NCBI RefSeq assembly: GCF_001909285.1
Contig: NZ_MRSV01000002.1
Location: 1 to 64,000 of the forward strand
Direction of reading: 5' to 3'
DNA: 64,000 nt
Source: Exiguobacterium profundum
GTDB taxonomy: Bacteria > Bacillota > Bacilli > Exiguobacteriales > Exiguobacteriaceae
Each line of letters opens with the position of its first letter. Position 1 is the first letter of the stretch. A program made the translations under genes and the position numbers. Under the pieces are notes generated by a model that was not told where the DNA came from, searched no databases, and saw only the letters and a program-made list of their open reading frames with translations. Positions 34,495 through 43,562 of the stretch are shown piece by piece.

Positions 34495-35595
34495 TTAATC
34501 TGAATAAAGAATTGTTTCTAGGTCAATTTCTTCAGCAGCGATAGCGGCTTGAACCTTCTCACGAGCTGCGGTGTCCTTGCTAGATGTTTTCTTTAGTTTC
34601 TCGTTCAGTCCGTCGATCGTGGCCGTAACGTCTTGGTATTTATCAATCTTTGCTTGTACGGTAGGGTCGTTTGTCTTGGACGCCCAATCGTTCGCGGACT
34701 CGATGTCCTCGAGAAAGATATAGGCAGTCACTTTCGCAGAGACTCGGGGAGCGGTCCACTCCACGTCATCCATCTTGGTCACAATCTCATGGTCCCGTTC
34801 CAGTGTCGCGATATCGAACGCGCCCTCATCGGTCGGATGTGACGCTTGGAAGTCCCGGAGACGTTCCAATTTTTCCTGGTCGGATAGATCGAGCTCGGCC
34901 AGCTTTGTCTCGATCAGGATAGGGTCATCCGTGAGCTCGAGCGCCTTCTGGTCTTCTCCTTCTGCCAGATAGAGGTCGACCAATAGGGCATCCTCTTCCT
35001 CGGACCGATCTTTCCGTTCCAGTAAAGCGATGAGCGAGGATTCCTCACCTTGGAGTGCCTGTTCATAGGCATCCAACCACGTCTGTTCGACGCCGGTCAC
35101 CTGTTCAGCGTGCGCCTCTTTATCGATGAACCATTGCGCGGCAGTGAAGAGTGAGGTGAATAGAATCCCGGCCGTGGCCGCCCCGTAGATGAGGCGGCGC
35201 TGCAGTCGGGTCAGTCGTGACTGATAGGTCGACGATACAATTGGGTTCGATTTGGCGGACGAACGCTTATAATCATCCGGTGTCTCGGACTCGATCTCGT
35301 CGAGGAGCCACATCTTCTTCGAGTTATCCTCTTTTTTCGTTCGGATCCGTTGCACCCGGTCCTTCACTTGATGATACAGATTCGGATAGGTGCCTCCGGT
35401 CCCGAACGTGAACGTCCCTCGATAGAGCAGCTCGTCTTTCTGATCGAAGAGCCGGAATTCACCTGAACAGTTCGTACCTTCCTCGCTAAGGAGCTGGTGA
35501 AGATCATGTGTCGCGACGATGGCATCGGCGAAGGTGAGCCGCTCATAGTTCTGGATCCGTGTGTCCGGCACGTCGGTGAATCGTACAAACAGCAT
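34495..35595 (-). CDS. Single-pass transfer protein with EssB/YukC-like layout
   Basis: 366 residues. The soluble N-terminal domain (1-85, LTFADAIVATHDLHQLL) resembles small domains of mobile-element polyproteins. One membrane helix follows at about 135-157 (LIYGAATAGILFTSLFTAAQ), then a helical, TPR-like C-terminus (EQALQGEESSLIALLERKDR, LVDLYLAEGEDQKALELTDD). Soluble-TM-helical order recalls EssB/YukC of type VII secretion, without proof of homology. Likely a scaffold of the mating channel. Confidence 0.6.
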   Translation of the reverse strand: MLFVRFTDVPDTRIQNYERLTFADAIVATHDLHQLLSEEGTNCSGEFRLFDQKDELLYRGTFTFGTGGTYPNLYHQVKDRVQRIRTKKEDNSKKMWLLDEIESETPDDYKRSSAKSNPIVSSTYQSRLTRLQRRLIYGAATAGILFTSLFTAAQWFIDKEAHAEQVTGVEQTWLDAYEQALQGEESSLIALLERKDRSEEEDALLVDLYLAEGEDQKALELTDDPILIETKLAELDLSDQEKLERLRDFQASHPTDEGAFDIATLERDHEIVTKMDDVEWTAPRVSAKVTAYIFLEDIESANDWASKTNDPTVQAKIDKYQDVTATIDGLNEKLKKTSSKDTAAREKVQAAIAAEEIDLETILYSD

Positions 35596-35661
35596 CTCGT
35601 TCCTCCTCTCGTTTCAAGCAACAAAAAAAGCCTTCCGACTGGAACGCTTCGCGAGTGTTCA

Positions 35662-35886
35662 TTAGAATTTGATGTTCTGGTCGACCATCTCGGCGAGCGT
35701 GAACGCGCCCATGACGATAATCAGGCCGACGGCGCCACCGACGAGCCAGCCGACGGCCTTCGAGCGGCCACGATCCCCGCCGAAGATGAAGTAGAATCCT
35801 CCGATCGCGAAGGCGATGGCCGCGGCGATGACGGCGAGTCCCTGGAAGAACTGAAGCAAGCTGAGCCCTGTCTCATTAAGTCCCAT
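35662..35886 (-). CDS. VirB2/TrbC-like pilin candidate
   Basis: 74 residues with two long hydrophobic helices (LLQFFQGLAVIAAAIAFAIG and AVGWLVGGAVGLIIVMGAFT) joined by a short GGDRGRSK loop. That is the pattern of small VirB2-like or TrsF/CagC-type subunits at the start of Gram-positive T4SS operons. No signal peptidase site is needed in this class. Its start follows AAGGGGGG. Confidence 0.65.
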   Translation of the reverse strand: MGLNETGLSLLQFFQGLAVIAAAIAFAIGGFYFIFGGDRGRSKAVGWLVGGAVGLIIVMGAFTLAEMVDQNIKF

Positions 35887-35898
35887 GTCGTTCCCCCC

Positions 35899-36081
35899 TT
35901 AGTCCTGGTGCGCCGGCGACTTGAAGCTGAGCTTCGCCTCGAGCGCCTCCAAAATGAGTTCCTGGTTGTCCTGGATGACTTGTTGATGTTGCTCGTCGAG
36001 CCACTCCTCGTAGTCCTTTCCACGGATGCGTAAGAGTTTTTCTGCGAAGCTACGTTTCTGTTTTTGTTCTTTTGATGCCAC
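35899..36081 (-). CDS. Small leading protein of the transfer operon
   Basis: 60 residues from GTG 36081 (AGGAAG upstream). Highly charged and helical (KEQKQKRSFAEKLLRIRGKD, YEEWLDEQHQQVIQDNQELI). It is the first gene after the operon leader, in the position where other Gram-positive conjugative plasmids carry a small antiterminator-type protein; there is no sequence evidence for that function here. Start uncertain among closely spaced GTGs. Confidence 0.5.
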   Translation of the reverse strand: MASKEQKQKRSFAEKLLRIRGKDYEEWLDEQHQQVIQDNQELILEALEAKLSFKSPAHQD

Positions 36082-36109
36082 AGTACACACTTCCTTCCCT
36101 TGATCTCGT

Positions 36110-36368
36110 GATGTGCAGCAGCACATCATTAAGGACAGTCGGATTCGGTGCGGTGGGTTTCTAGCCGTTCCCCCACGAACTCTGCTCCTCGTGAATCAAA
36201 GGAGCTGTACAGGGTTTTTCGATGACCCGGAACGATTCTGTGACCTAATGGCGAGTTTTAGGGGACTCTCGCCGAACCATCTATGCGTAGATCCCGCCCA
36301 CCCGGTCACTGGTGAGGGACACGCCGATATGTGATTGGATTAGACCATCCTTAAGGATGTGCTGCTGC
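36110..36368 (-). ncRNA. Structured leader of the transfer operon (candidate RNA element)
   Basis: The two ends form a 21-base inverted repeat with one mismatch (36115-36135 and 36348-36368), which could close a structure of about 250 bases. Inside are local stems including GGCGAG/CTCGCC, ATCTA/TAGAT and GTGGG/CCCAC. Each end can instead fold on itself: GATGTGC/GCACATC at 36110-36127 and CATCCTTAAGGATG at 36346. This gives two exclusive folds, as in riboswitches or antitermination leaders. The element sits directly before a 16-kb operon. Strand and ends are inferred. Confidence 0.45.
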
Positions 36369-36379
36369 GTCGATGTCGA

Positions 36380-36874
36380 TTACTGGTGGACTCTTTTTCG
36401 CTTCTTGACATGGATGAGCTCATCATCCGGGTTCTTGCGCTTGGCGAGCACGTGGGCGTCACAGACGACCGTACGGATTCGATAGTAGAGTTGCGTCAAC
36501 TGAACCGCTTCACCGCTCGCCTTCTCGATGCCGATGAAACCGTGCAGTTCATACGTCTTCCCGTCGAACGTGCGAACCGAGTCGGCCTGCGGCAGTTCCT
36601 TCAGGTCGAACCGACGGCGCTCGATCTTGGAGACAGAATGTTTTGCACCGTAGCCGTATCCAAATTCGATGGCTTCCCATGGAACCGTCGCAAGCGTGTG
36701 TCCGAATGCGCGGGCCAGATGATTGATGTCGGCAATCGATGGCGTCGAGCGGTTCTGTTCGTATTGACTTATAGCGGGCTGTGAAATCTCTCCAAACGTC
36801 TTCTCTGATAATTCAACCTGTGACCAGCCTGAGAGCCGGCGGTTCTCCTTCAACCACTCCCCGAATCGATACAT
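36380..36874 (-). CDS. Xre-type transcriptional regulator upstream of the transfer operon
   Basis: 164 residues from ATG 36874 (GAAAGGGGAAGG upstream). Residues 1-62 are a Cro/C1-type helix-turn-helix (FGEWLKENRRLSGWSQVELS, ISQPAISQYEQNRSTPS). The C-terminal part carries a conserved-looking YELHGFIGIEKASGEAVQLT segment and a basic tail. It lies just upstream of the leader and same-strand, so it is a natural candidate for controlling transfer genes, like Rco-type repressors of Bacillus conjugative plasmids. Target sites not identified. Confidence 0.75.
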   Translation of the reverse strand: MYRFGEWLKENRRLSGWSQVELSEKTFGEISQPAISQYEQNRSTPSIADINHLARAFGHTLATVPWEAIEFGYGYGAKHSVSKIERRRFDLKELPQADSVRTFDGKTYELHGFIGIEKASGEAVQLTQLYYRIRTVVCDAHVLAKRKNPDDELIHVKKRKRVHQ

Positions 36875-37211
36875 AAGCCTTCCCCTTTCTGTTAACCAGA
36901 GCGGCGACCAAACAGATGTTTCCTTTTGTTGGTTCCAATATAGCAGGATTAAGCTACAAAGAACATCAGTTTTCTGATATGTCAGAAATTTTACAATTGA
37001 CGATTCTTGTCGAATCCGCTCTATACAAGGGATAAAGAGCAACAGTAACTCAATATTTTTTGTTTTGTAGCACAACTGTAAAAAATAAAGCATTGTAGAT
37101 AGAAAATAATGACAAGTATTTTGATTTCAAGAGATTATGGTAGGGTAGAGGAATAGAAGAGTTCATAAAGAATAAGTGATGAAGAGAGTACATAGATCGT
37201 GGGGTGAGCAA

Positions 37212-37433
37212 GTGGAGTTGAACGAGGCAATCATCGAGCGGATGAAGGAGCTCACTGCGGAACGTAATTTGACCATCCATCAAGTCGTTCAGAGAGGTGG
37301 ATTGAATCAGGCGACAATATCAGAACTAATGAACGGTCGTACGAAGCATCCTAAGATAAGCACGATTCAGAAATTTTGTGACGGACTCAATATTACCCTA
37401 AATGATTTTTTTGATGATAGACGCTTCTATTGA
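37212..37433 (+). CDS. Small Cro/C1-type HTH regulator
   Basis: 73 residues from GTG 37212 (GGGGTGAG upstream); ATG 37176 and 37179 are in-frame alternatives. Nearly the whole protein is a helix-turn-helix domain: AIIERMKELTAERNLTIHQV, NQATISELMNGRTKHPKIST, IQKFCDGLNITLNDFF. It is divergent from the Xre gene at 36874, so the pair may cross-regulate. Typical of small repressors controlling plasmid or prophage promoters. Confidence 0.7.
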   Translation: MELNEAIIERMKELTAERNLTIHQVVQRGGLNQATISELMNGRTKHPKISTIQKFCDGLNITLNDFFDDRRFY

Positions 37434-37599
37434 AGCCTATTACCCATGAATATGGACACGTCAGGATTATAGTCCATCTTTATATGTAAAATATAGAAAA
37501 TAAAAGTGTATTAGATACATCAATTAAAATCTGATATTATAAAAAAAGGAATATTTTTATTATTATTGAAATTAAATCGCTTGGATTTGAGGTACTTAG

Positions 37600-38739
37600 A
37601 TGGCAGGATACATATTCAACTTAAATAGCATGGATGCACTAAAGAGAATCGTTCAAACGGGAGTGTACTCAACCAGGTTCAAGCAAACGAATAAGAAACA
37701 TTGGTCGGTCCACCACGAAGGCACTTTCGCAGATTTCCTCTCGATGAGACCAGGGGACAACATCTACTTCTTCCATAAAAGAAAAATTTATGGAGTCGGT
37801 GAGTTAATATCCATCGACGGAGACTGTATCCACCTCAACTATCCTGCAGCCCTCAGTCCTCAACCAGAAAAAGACGATTATTCCCTAGATAAGATGATAC
37901 TGAACGAGGCAGAGAGTGATAAGAATTACAGATTACTTTGTACATTCGAAGGTTCCCCTAACTTTTTCATTAAAGGCGTGGACATGGACGAGATTTTAAA
38001 ATCTAATCCTTCGGCATTTCGAATCTTGCGAGCGTTCTGGAAACTGTCGTTCATTAAAATCGATAATTTAGAGAATCGAGCGCTGTTCGACAAAATCATG
38101 AAAGAGAACGAGGAGTACATCGGGTCTGTGGACGAGGATTCGGTCTTTCTGTTCGATAAAACGATTCACCAGCGCATTCTAGGTTTAAGAACAAGTAACA
38201 GAGGGAGATATGAGGTGTCCTCGATTCCAATCTTAGAGGCAGCCTCTTCAGGTGATCGAATCAGACATGAGATGGCCGTCGAATCTGCAATCATAGACTC
38301 GATTACGAATAATCTGTCCAACAATATATTTGGAAGATGGGAGTACGTCAGCCATCAGGTCATCGCATCACCTTTCAAACCGATAGACTACATGGACAAG
38401 ATTGATATATTCGGATTCAGATTTATTCCCGGGTTCGAGACCGTTTCCAAATATTTAATGATTGAGATTAAAAAAGACAAGGCAGACATCGGGGTGATCG
38501 GTCAGTCATTAAAATATGTGGACTGGATTGAGCAGGAGTATTGTCATGACTACTCGATGATTGAGGCATTCATCGTCGCACGCGACTTTCCTGACGTGGT
38601 CATCGCCGAACGAAACAGAGCGGGGAAGAGATTTTATACAAAGGGCCGTCCCGGCAGGAGCCATGAATGGAACGGATTACGTTTAATTAAATATGATTAC
38701 GATAAAATGAACGGAATCCTTCTGTTCACAGAGATTTGA
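37600..38739 (+). CDS. EVE-like domain fused to a PD-(D/E)xK nuclease domain
   Basis: 379 residues. The N-terminal 90 have the EVE/PUA-like style (YIFNLNSMDALKRIVQTGVY, HHEGTFADFLSMRPGDNIYF, KIYGVGELISIDG). The C-terminal part (about 255-330) shows a nuclease-like core: DKIDIFGFRF, KYLMIEIKKDKAD (E-x-K) and QSLKYVDWIEQEY, as in DUF91/NucS-like and other PD-(D/E)xK proteins. The combination suggests a modification-dependent restriction enzyme. It is followed 50 bases later by an unknown gene and then convergent mcrBC. No obvious RBS; ATG 37600 is the first Met. AT-rich upstream. Confidence 0.62.
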   Translation: MAGYIFNLNSMDALKRIVQTGVYSTRFKQTNKKHWSVHHEGTFADFLSMRPGDNIYFFHKRKIYGVGELISIDGDCIHLNYPAALSPQPEKDDYSLDKMILNEAESDKNYRLLCTFEGSPNFFIKGVDMDEILKSNPSAFRILRAFWKLSFIKIDNLENRALFDKIMKENEEYIGSVDEDSVFLFDKTIHQRILGLRTSNRGRYEVSSIPILEAASSGDRIRHEMAVESAIIDSITNNLSNNIFGRWEYVSHQVIASPFKPIDYMDKIDIFGFRFIPGFETVSKYLMIEIKKDKADIGVIGQSLKYVDWIEQEYCHDYSMIEAFIVARDFPDVVIAERNRAGKRFYTKGRPGRSHEWNGLRLIKYDYDKMNGILLFTEI

Positions 38740-38789
38740 AACAATCCAATACCAACGCAAAAAATAAATAATCAAAAGGGGAACCCTAC

Positions 38790-39596
38790 ATGAATTTTCC
38801 TGACGAACGAGAGATACAAAAACTAGAAGACGAAATCTCGTCTTTTATCTTGGAATACACTGCATGCTATTTAGGCGGTTCTGACTCAGAAGGTACACTT
38901 AGAGAATTCGTAGAAACACATTCAATCTGGACTTTTGATCATACAGACGTACTCAACAGAGTCTACAATCAATCCCTAGAACTCGAGTCAAAAGACCTCA
39001 AAAATCAATTACTTTCCGATTTGGTCAACTATCCGCTTTACAAATGGGAGAAAGATTACATCTCACTATTCGATTCATACGCCTATGTTGATTTTGAGTT
39101 CTTATTTTCTGCCTTAGAAAAAGAGGAGTACAGGGAACTATATAAAAGAAACAGTTTGACCCCTAAAGCAGCCACCTCTCGTCTGCTCATCTTAAACTTT
39201 TTTTATCATATAAACAAACGAAAGTCCTATTTAATCAAAGAACAGGAGAAGTCGCAAATTGTAGAGGTTAACAAACATGAGATCGTCAATGAAGGAACCG
39301 AATACTCATCTGATAATTCAGAATATAACTATTGGATGGACGTTCACGAAGGGGAGGTCGATGTCAATCGCGGATACTATATTAGTGAATTACCTGAGCC
39401 TGACATGACATACCTTGATTTATGTCATCATATCTCTAGTTCTTCATATCTTCTTATCCCATATCTGGATGCGTGTCTTGCTTCACCGTTCATCAACGCC
39501 CATGAAAAGAAAGAACTGATCTCTGAAATTGAAAACACCTTCAAAGACTTGTTATCTACTGACGAAATGAATGTTTTAATTTCCCTTCAGCAATGA
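38790..39596 (+). CDS. Hypothetical protein paired with the EVE-nuclease gene
   Basis: 268 residues, acidic, mostly helical at both ends (FPDEREIQKLEDEISSFILE; INAHEKKELISEIENTFKDL) with a polar middle rich in Asn, Ser and Tyr. ATG 38790 follows AAAAGGGG. It is the second gene of a two-gene unit ending at the shared terminator at 39626. It has no recognisable catalytic motif; perhaps an accessory or immunity partner of the nuclease upstream. Confidence 0.55.
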   Translation: MNFPDEREIQKLEDEISSFILEYTACYLGGSDSEGTLREFVETHSIWTFDHTDVLNRVYNQSLELESKDLKNQLLSDLVNYPLYKWEKDYISLFDSYAYVDFEFLFSALEKEEYRELYKRNSLTPKAATSRLLILNFFYHINKRKSYLIKEQEKSQIVEVNKHEIVNEGTEYSSDNSEYNYWMDVHEGEVDVNRGYYISELPEPDMTYLDLCHHISSSSYLLIPYLDACLASPFINAHEKKELISEIENTFKDLLSTDEMNVLISLQQ

Positions 39597-39625
39597 GTAT
39601 CGCTCTTATGAACTGAATGTTTTAT

Positions 39626-39682
39626 CTAAAATCAAAATCGGGAAAGACGGGGAATCCCGGTCTTTCCCGATTTTGATTTTAG
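39626..39682. terminator. Strong bidirectional terminator
   Basis: Arms of 23 bases starting CTAAAATCAAAATCGGGAAA pair perfectly around CGGGGAATCCCG, with A and T tracts on both sides. It separates the convergent units 37600-39596 and 43465-39729. Confidence 0.85.
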
Positions 39683-39728
39683 AGCCAATTTGGCCAGAGC
39701 AAATTCCATGCAACTGCCTTTGGTCTAT

Positions 39729-41027
39729 TCAAGATTCTGCCCCATTCAGTTCCTCTATTATTCTCTTTAGCCCTTCTAATGTATCCTCCCTCTTGTTCAA
39801 AGAGAGAGAATACGCTTTTATACTTTTTCTCGATGAGTCATATGTCACCCACTCATAGTAAAGGTTCGCGGGTTCCCGCTTATCGTCCTGATAAGTGAGG
39901 GGATACATCAACACCACACAACTTACATCATCGAACCTTGAGAGATATGCATACATTTGAAAGATGTCATCGCGTCCTACGCCCGTGCGCGGCCTCGTCT
40001 CATTCAGCTTTTTCCACTTGGCATCGATGATGACACTCTTTCCACCAAGATTTAAGCGATAATCTGGGCGAAGTCGTAGTATGTCGCTATCCTCGTTCGG
40101 CCACTTTTCTTTCAAGAGATGCTTCGAATCCTGAGGGTCGAGCAGATATTCTCCGAACTCCTTTTGTAGCAATGATCGGATATAAACCTCAAAAAGCTCA
40201 TTCATCTTGAATAGGATTGAAAAGGAATATTCCTGTCTAGAGTGCCGATTTGCTGAACGTGCCAATATGATTTGCTTGGCAATCTGTAGCGACTTATCAT
40301 AACGAATCTCTGTCCGGTCCAGCCTTGCATGATTGACGATTTCCTCAATACCCCGATACGCAATCACGTCTGATAGGAGGTGATTACCTAACTCAAGGCG
40401 TCTTCTCGTATCATTGTTTCTCACGACGTTCAAGAGGATCTCGTTGGCGTAAACAAAAATTTTATTGATTATATGATTGGGGCTGAGCTCGCTATACTCG
40501 CAATGGACTCTATGCCGAACGTCTCGACTCAAGTTTTCTCTTATATGATTTCCAATTCTAATGGAACCTTTCAAGAATGAGATGTTCTCCTGTACTTCCT
40601 CGTAGCGGTTGATAACGCCCCTTCTCAACTCTTTCAAAAGTTGCTTGGAGTATTCAGAAGCCAGGATTTCGAACAATGGCTCGTCGACCATGTCGAATCT
40701 TGAGATGTCATTCACATCTATCTTTAAATAGCCGGACTCTCTCAACATCATCAACAGGATTTTACGCATCTCCATAAAGTTATCAGATTTTTGAAGCGAT
40801 ACCTTCGGAAGAATCTCAATACTGAACGTTTTCAACTGTATCACACCGACATAGTTTACAATTTGAAGGGAAGACCTTCCCCACAAAAAAGATTGACGGT
40901 CGTATCCCTTCGATAAAATGTGTTCCTCCAGCATTTTTGATTCCTGGAACGTCAAACCAAAGTCACTTTCTTCTTCAAGATTGATTCCTATTCTATCCTG
41001 GCCTTCTTTGATGGTGATGACCTTCAT
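39729..41027 (-). CDS. mcrC: McrC-family restriction subunit (nuclease)
   Basis: 432 residues. The N-terminal part resembles the McrC recognition/coupling region (GVIQLKTFSIEILPKVSL, FEILASEYSKQLLKELRRGV). The C-terminus has the PD-(D/E)xK nuclease: LRPDYRLNLGGKSVIIDAKW, with D and D-x-K in the expected order, then DDIFQMYAYLSRF. McrC associates with the McrB GTPase motor to cut DNA carrying modified cytosine. The start overlaps the mcrB stop (ATGA). Confidence 0.88.
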   Translation of the reverse strand: MKVITIKEGQDRIGINLEEESDFGLTFQESKMLEEHILSKGYDRQSFLWGRSSLQIVNYVGVIQLKTFSIEILPKVSLQKSDNFMEMRKILLMMLRESGYLKIDVNDISRFDMVDEPLFEILASEYSKQLLKELRRGVINRYEEVQENISFLKGSIRIGNHIRENLSRDVRHRVHCEYSELSPNHIINKIFVYANEILLNVVRNNDTRRRLELGNHLLSDVIAYRGIEEIVNHARLDRTEIRYDKSLQIAKQIILARSANRHSRQEYSFSILFKMNELFEVYIRSLLQKEFGEYLLDPQDSKHLLKEKWPNEDSDILRLRPDYRLNLGGKSVIIDAKWKKLNETRPRTGVGRDDIFQMYAYLSRFDDVSCVVLMYPLTYQDDKREPANLYYEWVTYDSSRKSIKAYSLSLNKREDTLEGLKRIIEELNGAES

Positions 41028-43465
41028 GACCCAGCATATCCCTTGTAAATGTTGAGAATCGCCTCAAACTCAGGGTCATCTACAAGCCGGTATCGTACCT
41101 TGCTCCTTTCTTCCGAACCGTACCCACCTTCAAACAAGGTCGCGCCGTCAATTTTTTCTTTGTAGAGGAACCTATTTTTTTCATTCTCATTCTCACTAGA
41201 ACCTCCAAGTACGAGAGAAATCTTTTCGTAGTCCTCATAAAAATATTCCTGTAATAGCGGTATTATCTTCGAGGTCATTATTTTCATTATTTTTTCCTTT
41301 GAGGGAGAATCTGTGATGAAAAGACCATGTCCTAATAGATGGTCCTTGTCATATAGGTACTCAATCCTTTTATTCATAACTATTAAAAGCTTCTTGAGGT
41401 CGATACCATCGACATCTTTAGGCAGGACCGTATCGTCAGGTCTCATCTCGATAAAATCGAATCGACGTCTCAGAGCTGTGTCCATGAGACTGATCGAACG
41501 GTCGGCCGTATTCATAGTACCGATTATATGGACATTCGATGGGACCTGGAAAGACTCTTTTGAATATGCCAGTGTGGCACTTATCTCATTGACCTCACCC
41601 TTTCGCTTATCGTCCTCAATCAGGGTGATGAGCTCTCCAAAAATCCGTGATATGTTCCCTCGGTTGATTTCATCAATCACAAGAACATAGTTTTCGGTTT
41701 CTTCATCAGATTTCCCATTATCGTCTGAGTCAATCTCTTTGAGGAGGGAGCGAAGATTCGACATCACGACATCTGTCAATTTGATTTTATAAATCGCCTT
41801 CTGCATGAATCGGCCAGTTACAAGCTCTGATGCTTCCCTCTTCTCGTCACCATCATATCGAATTAACCATTCTACTTTCCTGAACTGAGAATAGGGAATC
41901 TTTCGAGAATTATCATAGAAATAATCACCGACAACTCTGCCTATTGCCGAAACCTTCAAATTGCCATGAGAGGCCACAACAAAGTCGCCGATGCTCAGTT
42001 CATTTTTGAATGTGTGAACCTGTTGTATCACGGTTTCTTTTTTCCCTCGACCACGATATTTAGACCTGACCTTTTTAGAGACCATGTCTTTGTCATTACA
42101 ACCGGTGAAGTCCACGTCGTCACCATGCCCCAAGGTGATAAGACCATTATCGAGGCAATGGGTGTTTAAATCTTGACCCTTCCTCCCGAGTGAGATTTTA
42201 AACAGATTAGGGATTTCCAATGAGCATGTGTCCAGCTTCTTGACCCCTTCAGCCTTCTTACATATTGATTTGAAGATTCCGGATTCAGGAACGAAGTTTC
42301 CGTTACCGTCACTCTTGAGCCCTTCGACGAACTCCTCGTAGGAATAAGATTGATGGAAGGTACAGAATACAATCCTCTGTTCCTTGACATACTCCCTGTA
42401 GAGTGCGGTCATCTCTTCTCTTGGTGCTTGGCGGTCAAGAAATTCTTGATAAGCGTTAGGGGCGACGATGGCCAGCGCCTTCTCCATCACCGAGTATGTC
42501 TTACCCGTCGCAGGTGGACCGAAAAGGATTGTATTTTTGCCATGTGTCATCTTATCGTCTCCTTTGAAGGTGTGAAGGTAGTTCCTCACGAGTCCTTGAA
42601 TCGCTATATCCAGTTCCGGACTGTCGTGATTGATATCATCCAATCCGATAGTACTGGTGCCCTGATGGAGTCTCTCTTGGGAAGGAATATGTATAGAGGG
42701 TTCGTGCAATAACCTCGCGTGTGAGTACTCGCCTCCTTTGAATGCTCCCAGACGCTTCACTATCTCTTTACCTGATTCGCTACACAGTTCACTGATTCTA
42801 TTCAGGGACTCCCTGGATAAAAATAAAAATATTTCTTTATTCTTATGGAACTTTAAATCCTGTTCGGGTTCAATCGTCGATAAATCAGAATCCAAGCAGT
42901 AATAGGTGTTCTCCCCTGATAAGATCAAAAAATCGGAGTGTGCCTTCAAGGCACCATTTCTCTCATTTTGTTTACGATAGTCTTTATCGTTATTTCGATA
43001 TGCATTGGTAAAGGATAACTCATTCTTTTTATACAATGATGAGTAGATCTCATATACTTGTGACATCCATTCTCGTTCTGTATCCAGCAATGCGGGGAAA
43101 TTCAATGTTCTTTCAAGGAATCTAGGTATCGCCTCGATAGGGACCTTGTAATCCAAACCGTTATTATCGGTGTAGAGATAGTAGATTAAGGGTTTCTGAT
43201 GAATCGCGTCAATTTTTCCATGATAGACGATTGTCGGTGCCTTCCGAGAGTCATCATCTATAATCTTGCGTTTCAGATGGGATTCATGCTTAGATTTCAG
43301 ACCATTATGAAGTTTTTTTCCAGCGATGATAAAAACATCATCTCCGACGCGCTCGTCGGTCCGCACTTTGTTCCTCGCCAATCCCAAGGGCCAATAACAT
43401 TCTCCCAGGAGTGCCATCGTCCTGAAAAAAGAGGGGTCAGAAGAAAAAAATACAAAAGTACCCAA
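41024..43465 (-). CDS. mcrB: McrB-family AAA motor with an inserted EVE-like domain
   Basis: 813 residues from TTG 43465 (GAGGTG seven bases upstream). Residues 1-290 are a recognition region. The AAA motor starts with Walker A GPPATGKT at 316-323 and resumes with Walker B NYVLVIDEINRGNISRIFGE, IIGTMNTADRSISLMD and ALRRRFDF. Between the two, residues about 400-590 hold an extra domain with EVE/PUA-like pieces (LGRKGQDLNTHCLDNGLITL, SIGDFVVASHGNLKVSAIGR, FRKVEWLIRYDG). McrB binds modified DNA and drives McrC. The insertion inside the ATPase makes a second possible base-reading site. Confidence 0.85.
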   Translation of the reverse strand: MGTFVFFSSDPSFFRTMALLGECYWPLGLARNKVRTDERVGDDVFIIAGKKLHNGLKSKHESHLKRKIIDDDSRKAPTIVYHGKIDAIHQKPLIYYLYTDNNGLDYKVPIEAIPRFLERTLNFPALLDTEREWMSQVYEIYSSLYKKNELSFTNAYRNNDKDYRKQNERNGALKAHSDFLILSGENTYYCLDSDLSTIEPEQDLKFHKNKEIFLFLSRESLNRISELCSESGKEIVKRLGAFKGGEYSHARLLHEPSIHIPSQERLHQGTSTIGLDDINHDSPELDIAIQGLVRNYLHTFKGDDKMTHGKNTILFGPPATGKTYSVMEKALAIVAPNAYQEFLDRQAPREEMTALYREYVKEQRIVFCTFHQSYSYEEFVEGLKSDGNGNFVPESGIFKSICKKAEGVKKLDTCSLEIPNLFKISLGRKGQDLNTHCLDNGLITLGHGDDVDFTGCNDKDMVSKKVRSKYRGRGKKETVIQQVHTFKNELSIGDFVVASHGNLKVSAIGRVVGDYFYDNSRKIPYSQFRKVEWLIRYDGDEKREASELVTGRFMQKAIYKIKLTDVVMSNLRSLLKEIDSDDNGKSDEETENYVLVIDEINRGNISRIFGELITLIEDDKRKGEVNEISATLAYSKESFQVPSNVHIIGTMNTADRSISLMDTALRRRFDFIEMRPDDTVLPKDVDGIDLKKLLIVMNKRIEYLYDKDHLLGHGLFITDSPSKEKIMKIMTSKIIPLLQEYFYEDYEKISLVLGGSSENENEKNRFLYKEKIDGATLFEGGYGSEERSKVRYRLVDDPEFEAILNIYKGYAGS

Positions 43466-43562
43466 TATTGATCACCTCACATCCATTATTTAAAATTATT
43501 TTACACCATCTCAAATTCTCAAGGGCACATTTTCTATACTTACCTAATTACTACATCTAACA

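Noticed and set aside
20475-35411. Many long plus-strand frames opposite the transfer operon
   Set aside because: They are shadows of GC-rich leftward genes, with Arg/Ser/His-rich products and no ribosome-binding sites.
35721-36023. 100-codon Arg/Ser-rich frame over the pilin-like gene
   Set aside because: Out-of-frame shadow of the genes at 35662 and 35899.
36380-37093. Longer start for the Xre regulator
   Set aside because: The extra 73 residues lack family character, and a strong RBS precedes ATG 36874.
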